Assembly (NCBI GenBank): GCA_019116865.1
Contig: DXAW01000147.1
Span: 1 to 37,782, forward strand
From: Candidatus Coprenecus stercoravium
Lineage (GTDB): Bacteria; Bacteroidota; Bacteroidia; Bacteroidales; UBA932
Length of the DNA stretch: 37,782 nt
Reading direction: 5' to 3'
The translations under genes were made by a program, and so were the position numbers. Below the pieces are notes generated by a model. The model made no database searches, had not been told where the DNA came from, and saw nothing but the letters and a program-made list of their open reading frames with translations. Shown here piece by piece: positions 10,901 to 17,933 of the stretch. Numbering within the stretch: the first letter of the stretch is position 1; each line of letters opens with the position of its first letter.

Positions 10901-12148
10901 AGGAAATGTTTCGAGGGCATCTATTCGGTGGATGACAAAGTGATTTGGGATGTGCGCCGGGAGCTGCGTACCAAGATGATAGACGTGGTCAAGAAACGCA
11001 TATCCAATACGGACATATCCAGCCATTACTCGCCGCATCAGATAGTGACCATCATGGACACTCTCCGTGACGATGTGCTCACCATAGGTTTCGCAAGACG
11101 CTTCGCCACCTATAAGAGAGCGCACCTGCTCTTCCGGGACCTCGACCGTCTCGATGAGATAGTCAACAATCCCGACCGTCCGGTGCAGTTCGTCTTCGCC
11201 GGCAAGGCCCATCCCGCCGACAAGGCCGGTCAGGACCTCATCAAGAGGATTGTGGACATATCCAAGATGCCTCAGTTCATAGGCAAGATAGTGTTCGTGC
11301 CAAACTATGACATGAACCTGGCGAAGACTCTGGTGCAGGGAGTGGACGTGTGGATGAATACCCCTACCCGTCCTCTTGAGGCCTCTGGTACGTCGGGCGA
11401 GAAAGCTGCGATGAACGGAGTTATGCATTTCTCCGTGCTTGACGGATGGTGGATAGAGGGCTATAAGAAAGACGCCGGCTGGGCCTTGCCCATGGAGCGC
11501 ACTTATGAGGACCAGAACTTCCAGGACGAGCTGGATGCGGCTACGATATACAATATCATCGAGAACGAGATAGCTCCGGGCTTCTACGACGGAAGAGACG
11601 AGAAGACGGGTGTGCCGTCCCGTTGGGTGACCTATATAAAGAACACCATAGCTCAGGTGGCCTCCAATTTCACCACCAACAGGATGCTCACCGACTACAT
11701 GGAGAAATACTACCGTCCGCTGTATGAGCGTACTCTCAGACTCAATAAGGATGACTATGCGGTGGCCAAGGAGATAGCATTCTGGAAGAAGAATATCCGC
11801 CACAGCTGGCAGCATGTCGAGGTCAAGGATTATGTGCGTCCCACAGACTCCAATGACCAGCCCATGCTCGGCAAGGAGCGTGTGTTCAGGCTGGAGCTTT
11901 TCATCGGAGACATCAATCCGGATGATATAGGAGTGGAGCTTGTGTGGGCCGAGCAGGACCGCAAGGGCGTGTATCATGTACGCAAGTGCTTTACCTTTGA
12001 CTATGAGTCGGGCGGGGACGGTACCGCCAGATATGTGTGCCGCCTGCTTCCTACCGAAACAGGAGTCTATTATCTCACTGTGAGGGTATTTGCCAAGAAT
12101 GACCTCCTGCCTCACCGTCAGGACCTAGAGCTTGTGAGATGGTTGTAG
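7913..12148 (+). CDS. Fused GT3 glycogen synthase - GT35 alpha-glucan phosphorylase
   Basis: A 1411-residue protein that carries both the synthetic and the degradative enzyme of glycogen. Residues about 5-550 are a eukaryote-type GT3 glycogen synthase: '[18 protein letters not shown]', '[10 protein letters not shown]', 'TTHATVVGR', and the EX7E motif '[11 protein letters not shown]' (Glu436, Glu444). From about residue 578 a phosphorylase N-terminal domain (DUF3417-like, '[20 protein letters not shown]') begins, followed by GT35: '[27 protein letters not shown]', 'CNEGHAAF', '[10 protein letters not shown]', and the pyridoxal-phosphate site '[14 protein letters not shown]' with Lys1164. A beta-rich C-terminal domain follows (from about 1310). 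All main catalytic residues I can check are present, so both halves are probably active. There is no frameshift or stop between them. ribF overlaps its end by 10 bases. Confidence 0.93.
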   Translation: [1411 protein letters not shown]

Positions 12149-13032
12149 CGGCTACGGGATTCTTCGACGGAGTGCATGCCGGACACAGGGCCGTGCTCCA
12201 GGTGCTTAAGGACACGGCCAGGGAAAGGGGCGAGGAGAGCGCCGTGATTACCTTCTGGCCCCATCCGCGCAATGTACTGCAGCAGGACGCTCCGTCTTTC
12301 CGTCTGCTCAACAGCGTGGACGAGAAGCGGGAGCTGATCCGCAGTTTCGGTATAGACCAGTTCCATGTCATACCGTTCACCAAGGATTTCAGTCAGCTGG
12401 ATACGGTCGACTTCATGAGGGACTATCTTCAGGAGCGGTATCACGTGGATACTCTCATCATCGGCTATGATCACCGTCTGGGGCGCTCATCCACAGCCTC
12501 CAGGGAAGAACTGGCCGCCATAGCATCGTCCGTGGGACTCAGGACCCGTATAGTGGAGGAAGTTCATTGCGGTGAACGTAAAGTCAGCTCTACTGCGATA
12601 CGCAGACTGCTGACCGGCGGAGATGTGCGTGGTGCCGGTCAGATGCTGGGTTATCGTTATTCCCTGTTCGGAGTGGTGGTCTCCGGCAACATGCTGGGCC
12701 GTACAATGGGTTTCCCGACCGCGAACATGCAGCTGTATGAGCCGCTTAAGCTGGTCCCTGCCGACGGGGTTTATGCCGTGACCGTTGACGTCCTAGGGCA
12801 GCGCCGCCAGGGCATGCGCAACATCGGTACAAGGCCCACTGTCGACATGGGCAACGCCCGTACCATAGAAACCAATATTTTCGACTTCAATGAGGATATC
12901 TACGGACTGGACATCCGCATCAGTTTTGTGGACCGCATCCGTGACGAACATCGTTTCCCGTCTGTCGATGAGCTCAGCCGGCAGATGACTAAGGATTCAT
13001 GTACGGCCCGGGAGATACTTGCTTCCGTCTGA
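12139..13032 (+). CDS. ribF: Bifunctional riboflavin kinase / FAD synthetase
   Basis: Makes FMN from riboflavin and FAD from FMN. 297 residues. The N-terminal nucleotidyltransferase half has 'GFFDGVHAGHRAVL' (HxGH, His13/His16), 'VITFWPHP' and 'IIGYDHRLGR'; the end of this half has 'SSTAIRRLLTGGDVRGAGQMLGY'. The C-terminal riboflavin kinase half has 'GNMLGRTMGFPTANM', 'PADGVYAV' and 'NIGTRPTV'. The ATG at 12139 is the only possible start, since the frame closes at 12100; this gives a slightly short N-terminus. The start lies inside the end of the glycogen enzyme, so it is probably co-transcribed with that operon. The next gene starts 4 bases after its stop. Confidence 0.94.
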   Translation: MVVAATGFFDGVHAGHRAVLQVLKDTARERGEESAVITFWPHPRNVLQQDAPSFRLLNSVDEKRELIRSFGIDQFHVIPFTKDFSQLDTVDFMRDYLQERYHVDTLIIGYDHRLGRSSTASREELAAIASSVGLRTRIVEEVHCGERKVSSTAIRRLLTGGDVRGAGQMLGYRYSLFGVVVSGNMLGRTMGFPTANMQLYEPLKLVPADGVYAVTVDVLGQRRQGMRNIGTRPTVDMGNARTIETNIFDFNEDIYGLDIRISFVDRIRDEHRFPSVDELSRQMTKDSCTAREILASV

Positions 13033-13036
13033 CACC

Positions 13037-14620
13037 ATGAAAGTACAGCTGACTATCTTCTGCGCATCCCTTCTCCTGTCCGCCGCTGTCTCATGCACAT
13101 GCCGGACAGGCAGCGCCCGTCGTATCCTGGAGACCGCCGATTCACTGATGATGACCGACCCCGGTGCGGCCCTTGACACCCTGATGAGCCTGGACAGTTC
13201 GGCCGCTGCCGGCCTGCGCCGCTCCGACAGGGCTTTCTATTCCCTGCTGAGGACTGAGGCCGGATATAAGTGCTATCTGCCTGTGGACCTCGACACCGCC
13301 GTGTTCGCAGCAGCCGACTATTACCGCCGCAGAGGCCCCTCGGATCTCTATGCCCGCGCCTTGATTATGCGCGGAGCTGTCCTTTCCGAACGTGGCGACC
13401 CCGTGTCGGCCCTTGAGTCCTACAAGGAGGCCGAACCGTTGATAGAGAGGTCCGGCGACCTCGAACAGCTGGGCCTCCTCCACACCCGCATCGGAGACTT
13501 ATATGCAATGACCTTCTCGAATAATCGGCTGGCGTTGGACCGTTACAGAAAAGCACTTGTGTTATTTGATTCTGTCGGTTCTGAGCGTAGATTGCCATAT
13601 GCAAATCTAACTGTGGCCAGAGTTATGATTTCTGATTCTGTGCGAACGGCGTATCAGTATATTATGGCAGGTATTGATGGCGCTGAAAGGCTTGGTGACT
13701 CAGTGTGCTTGTTGGGCGGTTTTGAACTATTGTCTTGGTACCATATTAAAATAGGTGCTCCAGAAGCTGCTTTGCAAACAGCATTGCCAGCATTGCAGGT
13801 ATTTCATGACAGTGTACATTTTTTACCACCGATAATTCTCGGATATGTAATGACAGGAGAAAGTGATAATGCGGAGAAGTATCTAAGCAGTATGCCGATA
13901 AATACTGCCGTTGACAGCATGATGTATAGTTATCTAATGTCAGAGGTTGCCAGGGGACGTAAGGATTGGAAAACGGCATTACAATGGAGGGATGTATCCT
14001 CAAGAAGAAAGGATAGTTTGATGAATGCAGGCAATATGCAGGATTTGGGGAGAAAAGAGACATACTATGCGGCGCAGAACAGACAGTTGCAGCTCCAGAC
14101 TCAAAGGAGAGGAGCAATGATAGCTATGCTTTCTGCTATTTCAGGATTCGTGGTACTAAGCCTTGTATCATTGATAGTTTATTTTAAAGTCAGTAGGCGT
14201 CACAGTCGGCAGATTCACAATTTGTCTAGTAATTATGTCGAACTTCTTGACCGCACACTGACCATATATAGAAAAGGAAATGTGCGTACTTTTTATGATA
14301 AATTTACCGATGCCGTTTACAATTCTATTCTTGCTGAGGGAGGTGTTTCCAATCTTAGACGGATTTTTGAAATGACAAAGCCTGGTTTTTTGAAAAGTTT
14401 AAAAAAGCGGTATTCTAACTTGTCTGAGTCGGACATAGATATTATCGTCATGCAGTACTATGGACTTAATACGGCAAGTATGGCAGCGTTGACAAAGAGA
14501 AATGAAAGTGCGCTTTATACAGCAAAAAGTAGAATATTGCAGAAAACGGGCACAGACAAGAACCTCGCGGACTTTATAAATGATGAGATTATTGCTTATA
14601 CTTCAATTATAAAGCACTGA
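13037..14620 (+). CDS. TPR-containing membrane regulator with C-terminal HTH, mosaic gene
   Basis: 527 residues from the ATG at 13037. The N-terminus is a lipoprotein-like signal ('FCASLLLSAAVSC', Cys20). TPR-like helical repeats cover about 20-350, a single membrane helix lies at about 361-384, and a cytoplasmic region ends in a helix-turn-helix ('LSESDIDIIVMQYYGLNTASMAALT', about 462-505). This is the common Bacteroidetes plan of periplasmic TPR sensor, membrane helix and LuxR-like DNA-binding tail. Base composition changes sharply: up to about 13500 it is near 63% GC, after that near 44%, with AT-ending codons. The frame is unbroken. It probably regulates the DUF3244/C10 protease genes downstream; this is inferred from position. 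No function is proven for this family member. Confidence 0.75.
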   Translation: MKVQLTIFCASLLLSAAVSCTCRTGSARRILETADSLMMTDPGAALDTLMSLDSSAAAGLRRSDRAFYSLLRTEAGYKCYLPVDLDTAVFAAADYYRRRGPSDLYARALIMRGAVLSERGDPVSALESYKEAEPLIERSGDLEQLGLLHTRIGDLYAMTFSNNRLALDRYRKALVLFDSVGSERRLPYANLTVARVMISDSVRTAYQYIMAGIDGAERLGDSVCLLGGFELLSWYHIKIGAPEAALQTALPALQVFHDSVHFLPPIILGYVMTGESDNAEKYLSSMPINTAVDSMMYSYLMSEVARGRKDWKTALQWRDVSSRRKDSLMNAGNMQDLGRKETYYAAQNRQLQLQTQRRGAMIAMLSAISGFVVLSLVSLIVYFKVSRRHSRQIHNLSSNYVELLDRTLTIYRKGNVRTFYDKFTDAVYNSILAEGGVSNLRRIFEMTKPGFLKSLKKRYSNLSESDIDIIVMQYYGLNTASMAALTKRNESALYTAKSRILQKTGTDKNLADFINDEIIAYTSIIKH

Positions 14621-14749
14621 TTCGTCTTACAATTGACTTATGGCATCATTTAAGATGCGCTGTTTCATTGATATTTGATATGTGTAAGAAAAATAATTTT
14701 CTAACATCGGATAATCAGTGATTTACGAGTAGAATGTAAGGTGCTGGAA

Positions 14750-14781
14750 TTTGTTTTTTATAGGACGGGTTTCTAAATTTG
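14750..14781 (+). promoter_or_regulatory. Bacteroidetes-type promoter upstream of DUF3244-type gene
   Basis: TTTG at 14750-14753, then 20 bases, then TAAATTTG at 14774-14781. This is a full match to the TTTG/TAnnTTTG consensus with ideal spacing. Transcription should start near 14787, leaving a leader of about 20 bases before the ATG at 14806. The -7 element covers the alternative in-frame start at 14779, which argues against that start. It gives the protease island its own promoter, separate from the regulator gene. Confidence 0.75.
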
Positions 14782-14805
14782 TTCCAAGAAACAAATGAAA
14801 TTCGT

Positions 14806-15153
14806 ATGAAAAAACTAATTATTTCTGTGTTTGTGCTTTTATTAAGCATGCCTGTTATCAGTTTAGGTGATGAAATTAAAATCTGGATTCAACACAATCC
14901 TCCGACAACACGAAGTGTGCAAACTATTCCCGAGGCGTCAATTGACAAAGATCTGCTCTCAGTGTCATTTGACGGAAGCGGAGTGTACTCTCTATATGTA
15001 GAGGACAGTTACGGCGTCACAGTATATCAGTCTATGCTGCCTGCTAATAGCATGGAGTACGACTATGATCTCTCCGGTATCGGTGAGGGCCTATTCCGCC
15101 TGATTCTCTCTAATGGCGATGACGAATACGAGGGATACTTCACTCTGCGATGA
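14806..15153 (+). CDS. Small secreted DUF3244-type protein
   Basis: 115 residues: signal peptide ('MKKLIISVFVLLLSMPVISLG'), then a short beta-rich domain. The pattern of 'IPEASIDKDLLSVSF' followed by 'YSLYVEDSYGVTVYQ' and a final 'GEGLFRLILSNGDDEYEGYFTL' resembles the DUF3244 family of small Bacteroidales secreted proteins, which have a Spy/Por-tail-like beta sandwich. Function is unknown. A strong promoter sits just upstream, and the C10 protease follows after 116 bases. Small beta-barrel proteins next to C10 proteases can be inhibitors in B. fragilis, so an inhibitor role is possible but is only inferred from context. Nine extra N-terminal codons are open upstream but fall in the promoter. 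Confidence 0.65.
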   Translation: MKKLIISVFVLLLSMPVISLGDEIKIWIQHNPPTTRSVQTIPEASIDKDLLSVSFDGSGVYSLYVEDSYGVTVYQSMLPANSMEYDYDLSGIGEGLFRLILSNGDDEYEGYFTLR

Positions 15154-15269
15154 CCTCATCGGACCCATTCATTTTGCATGCGGAATAGCCTATAGCCCGT
15201 GTGTCTGTGTTTAAAATATTATTCTTTTATTTATTTTTAATCTTTAACCATTTTTAGTATTTGTAATTT

Positions 15270-16556
15270 ATGAAAAAATTACCATTGTTATTTTTAACTG
15301 CAGCGTTTGTTTTTTTGCTAAATTCTTGTTCTCTGGAAGAAAATGTTAGCAATGTGCCGCAAACAGAGGGTCTAGAGTATGTTTCCAGAGTGATTCCTCC
15401 TGAGATGGCTATTGCGGAACTAGAGTCTGTTATTGAGAATATTTATGGAGGAACAAAGGCGGGTTTGATATTTAGTGCGGATGATTTACAAGTGTTTGGT
15501 GGTGTATCCACCAAGGCTGGCGATATGGTCCTGCCTGATACGGCGGTGTATGTGCTGAATTTTCCTGATGAGTCAGGTTATGCTGTAATGGCAGCTCAGA
15601 GCTGTATGAGTACACCTGTTTTTTGTGTTACAGAGAGCGGTGCTCTTACGTCGTCTGATTTGTTTGAGGCTTTAAGTCTGCTGGAGTCAGGAGATGGTGC
15701 GGCTGTCTTTGATGAAGAAATGTTCGTTCCTATGATGCTTGCGTCTTCCGCAGTTAATCAATATAATAATCCTGTAGAAATCAATCCCGAATATGTTATT
15801 ATTGATAACCCGGTGTTCGTAGACTATTATTATCAAACAGTACAGAAAATTGGACCTTTACTTGAAACCAAATGGTATCAGTATTGGCCTTTCAATTCAT
15901 ATCTTCCTAAGAATGCGCCTGTTGGTTGCGTGACTATTGCGACAGCTCAGATTCTTGCTTACAATGAATATGGCAGTACTCGAGGAATTGATTTCGATTG
16001 GGATCTAATGAAAACAGTGTGTCCATACTATGATCATTCCGTATCTGGCTTACCGGCCGCTAATCAGGCTGTAAGTGATTTCGTAGAAATTCTAGGCTTA
16101 TATGATTACTGTAGAATAAAATATGCTGAAGATAGTACAGGTACTTCTAGCGGTAATGCAGATGGTGCAAAAAGAGCTTTTGAAAAATTCGGATACAAGA
16201 ATGTAAGGAAGTATCTCGGTTTTGAAAAAGCCGATAAAAATCGAGTGATTTCGATGTTGAATAACTATTATCCGGTTTTTGCAGCTGGTCAATTAGGTAC
16301 AAACTCAGGGCATGCATGGGTGATAGATGGTCTGTTAATCAGAAATAAGAAAAGATTTGCAAATAACGAATTGCTTGGTACTGAGAATCTTTTTCATATC
16401 AATTGGGGATGGAATGGAGTGAGTGACGGCTATTATAATCAGGGAGTATTTGATACAACTAAACGTGTAGATGTGGATGATAATATAGACAGAGAAGATT
16501 CTACAAATGTGCATAATTATACTTGGAATTATAGAACGGTGACGTATTCTTTATAA
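15270..16556 (+). CDS. C10 family cysteine protease (streptopain-like), lipoprotein
   Basis: 428 residues. Signal peptide with lipobox ending at Cys20 ('LLNSC'), so probably anchored on the outer membrane. Residues about 35-170 form the Spi/C10 propeptide, which normally keeps the enzyme inactive until processed ('YVLNFPDESGYAVMAAQS'). The catalytic domain begins near 'IGPLLETKWYQYWPFN'. Catalytic Cys220 lies in 'PVGCVTIATAQILAYN' and His348 in 'SGHAWVIDGL'; 'LFHINWGWNG' (about 374-383) is the conserved Trp-rich strand. All key residues are intact. The gene is AT-rich. It follows the DUF3244-type gene and is 10 bases from a BACON-like lipoprotein gene, so those two are likely co-transcribed. 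Confidence 0.88.
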   Translation: MKKLPLLFLTAAFVFLLNSCSLEENVSNVPQTEGLEYVSRVIPPEMAIAELESVIENIYGGTKAGLIFSADDLQVFGGVSTKAGDMVLPDTAVYVLNFPDESGYAVMAAQSCMSTPVFCVTESGALTSSDLFEALSLLESGDGAAVFDEEMFVPMMLASSAVNQYNNPVEINPEYVIIDNPVFVDYYYQTVQKIGPLLETKWYQYWPFNSYLPKNAPVGCVTIATAQILAYNEYGSTRGIDFDWDLMKTVCPYYDHSVSGLPAANQAVSDFVEILGLYDYCRIKYAEDSTGTSSGNADGAKRAFEKFGYKNVRKYLGFEKADKNRVISMLNNYYPVFAAGQLGTNSGHAWVIDGLLIRNKKRFANNELLGTENLFHINWGWNGVSDGYYNQGVFDTTKRVDVDDNIDREDSTNVHNYTWNYRTVTYSL

Positions 16557-16566
16557 TATATTCTAT

Positions 16567-17031
16567 ATGAAAAAGATTATGATGTTTAGAGGATTGTTTG
16601 CAGCTGCCTTCATGATGCTGCTGTTCGGCTGTCAATACCACTACGGTGAGAAGTCCATGATGTTTTCATTTGCTTCCGGAAAAGACTGGGAGATCTCAAG
16701 CGAGGAACAGGATGTGGTAGTGCGTTGCACCAATGCTGATTTTGTGATAGCTAAAGTGAACTATAGTGTTTATGATATGACTACTCCAGAAGGTGCTCTG
16801 TCTGATAGAGGAGAAGTTGTGTGGCAGAGTAGTGCCGAAGATTTCGTCAATATCAGTGAATGGTGCTCTGTGAAGCAGGATGGAAGAACTATTACACTTC
16901 ATTTCGAAAGCAATCCTAATAATGAGACAAGGGTTGTGACGGTAAGATTCACGTCTCTTACCAGTGACGTGAGCTCTTCAGGAGTGGTGCTGGGTGTATC
17001 GCAGCAGCCATTTGGCCTGCCGGTAGAATGA
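16567..17031 (+). CDS. BACON-like lipoprotein next to C10 protease
   Basis: 154 residues. Signal peptide with lipobox 'MMLLFGC' (Cys22). The mature part is a single predicted beta-sandwich; its end ('WCSVKQDGRTITLHFESNPNNETRVVTVRFTS...GVVLGVSQQPFG') follows the BACON pattern of a Trp-x-Ser/Thr-Val strand, an 'N..ETR..TV.F' strand and a final 'V.Q'. It has no catalytic motif. It begins 10 bases after the protease stop, so it is probably in the same transcript and may bind, inhibit or present the protease; that role is inferred. A long hairpin terminator follows at 17061-17117. Confidence 0.6.
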   Translation: MKKIMMFRGLFAAAFMMLLFGCQYHYGEKSMMFSFASGKDWEISSEEQDVVVRCTNADFVIAKVNYSVYDMTTPEGALSDRGEVVWQSSAEDFVNISEWCSVKQDGRTITLHFESNPNNETRVVTVRFTSLTSDVSSSGVVLGVSQQPFGLPVE

Positions 17032-17060
17032 TTCCCTTATTATTCACAAGTGCTTCCGGA

Positions 17061-17117
17061 TAGATAAGCAAAAGGTATGGGCAACAAATATTCATGCCCA
17101 AATCTTTTGCTTATCTA
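17061..17117. terminator. Long inverted repeat, likely terminator after the protease genes
   Basis: 14-base perfect arms (17061-17074 and 17104-17117). After a G-T pair, a T-A pair and one mismatch, a further 6-base stem follows (17078-17083 with 17095-17100), closing on an 11-base loop. The right arm is T-rich. It lies 30 bases after the BACON-like gene and is symmetric, so it could stop transcription from either side. Its right arm contains the -33 box of the next promoter. Confidence 0.75.
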
Positions 17118-17136
17118 TTAGAAAATATTATATTTG
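17106..17136 (+). promoter_or_regulatory. Bacteroidetes-type promoter for the 17166 lipoprotein
   Basis: TTTG at 17106-17109, 19 bases, TATATTTG at 17129-17136: a full consensus match. The -33 box lies inside the right arm of the terminator hairpin. The predicted start of transcription is near 17142, about 24 bases before the ATG at 17166. This supports the start at 17166 rather than the in-frame ATG at 17094, which is inside the hairpin. Confidence 0.75.
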
Positions 17137-17165
17137 TATTGCATAACTATGAAACAATAATTACA

Positions 17166-17732
17166 ATGAGAAAACTTATCATTAATAGTATGCTGGTTGC
17201 CGTTGCGGTGCTTGCGGCGGCGCTGGTATCGTCTTGCAGCACTGAGGGCTGCAGTCCTGAGCCTAAGTATAGTTGGGATGACAGCACGCTTGGCGGTTCG
17301 ATCAGATTCCAAGGCGGCGGAGCCGACATAGACTATGACCTGAGTTATGACGGCGGTCAATGGAGTACCGGTTCTGACTACGGAAGCAGCCACGGCGGAC
17401 TGATAGTCCTTTCCTCCGACAGCACGGCCCGTTTTTATATAACTATGACGGTAGAGGGCCGCGGCCTGAATGTGTCCGTTCTGGATGTGCCGCTTTCCGG
17501 AGAACCTCGCAATGTTACCTTCGACCATGTCACGGACGATGCGGAAGTCACGTTCTATGACCCGTCTGCGGAGTATAGCTCTGTCGCCACACATGTGAGC
17601 GGGTATGTTCGCAGGGTGTCTCCTCAGCCCGGAGCAGAGGCCATGAGGGGAGAGTTTGAGTTCCAGATGGATATAGAGTGCGACATTGACGGCACTCCTC
17701 TGGAGCTGCGTATTACTGACCGCAAGCTATAG
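17166..17732 (+). CDS. Lipoprotein of unknown function
   Basis: 188 residues, not assigned to a known family. Signal peptide with lipobox 'AALVSSC' (Cys24), then a Gly/Asp/Ser-rich beta-type sequence with strands such as 'RFYITMTVEGRGLNVSVLDVPL' and a C-terminal 'EFEFQMDIECDIDGTPLELRI'. It resembles small beta-sandwich lipoproteins of Bacteroidetes, but I see no diagnostic motif. It returns to the GC content and codon use of the bulk of the window, in contrast to the AT-rich genes before it. It has its own promoter and is separated from the protease genes by a terminator, so it is probably not part of that unit. Confidence 0.7.
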   Translation: MRKLIINSMLVAVAVLAAALVSSCSTEGCSPEPKYSWDDSTLGGSIRFQGGGADIDYDLSYDGGQWSTGSDYGSSHGGLIVLSSDSTARFYITMTVEGRGLNVSVLDVPLSGEPRNVTFDHVTDDAEVTFYDPSAEYSSVATHVSGYVRRVSPQPGAEAMRGEFEFQMDIECDIDGTPLELRITDRKL

Positions 17733-17933
17733 TTTGAGTCGGCGCGAAGATAATTTAAATACAATCTGTATGAGGATTACATTTTGCTATATTTCAGTCA
17801 GGCTTCTGTGGCCGTGGCATACTATCCGGGCAGTTCGCTCAGTGCGGCCCGGCATGTTTGATATTGCGTGCTGATGCTGCGTTTGCGCTTACAGAATCAA
17901 GAATGTAGTAATATGCTTTAATCGAATACAGTC
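17733..17933. other. Intergenic stretch before the outer-membrane protein gene
   Basis: 201 bases without a convincing gene. A possible weak promoter for the next gene is TTTG at 17857-17860 and TGCGTTTG at 17878-17885, but the spacing is 17 bases and the TA is TG, so I do not call it. No hairpin stands out. Confidence 0.4.

Noticed and set aside
10472-12115. 547-codon open frame antisense to the phosphorylase half, and a 450-codon one (2022-3374) antisense to glgB
   Set aside because: Both lie wholly inside genes with clear domains on the other strand; their His/Leu/Val-rich translations have no domain and come from the codon bias of the real genes.
14643-14658. Short inverted repeat GCATC/GATGC after the regulator gene as a terminator
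   Set aside because: Only a 5-base stem without a T-run; too weak to call.
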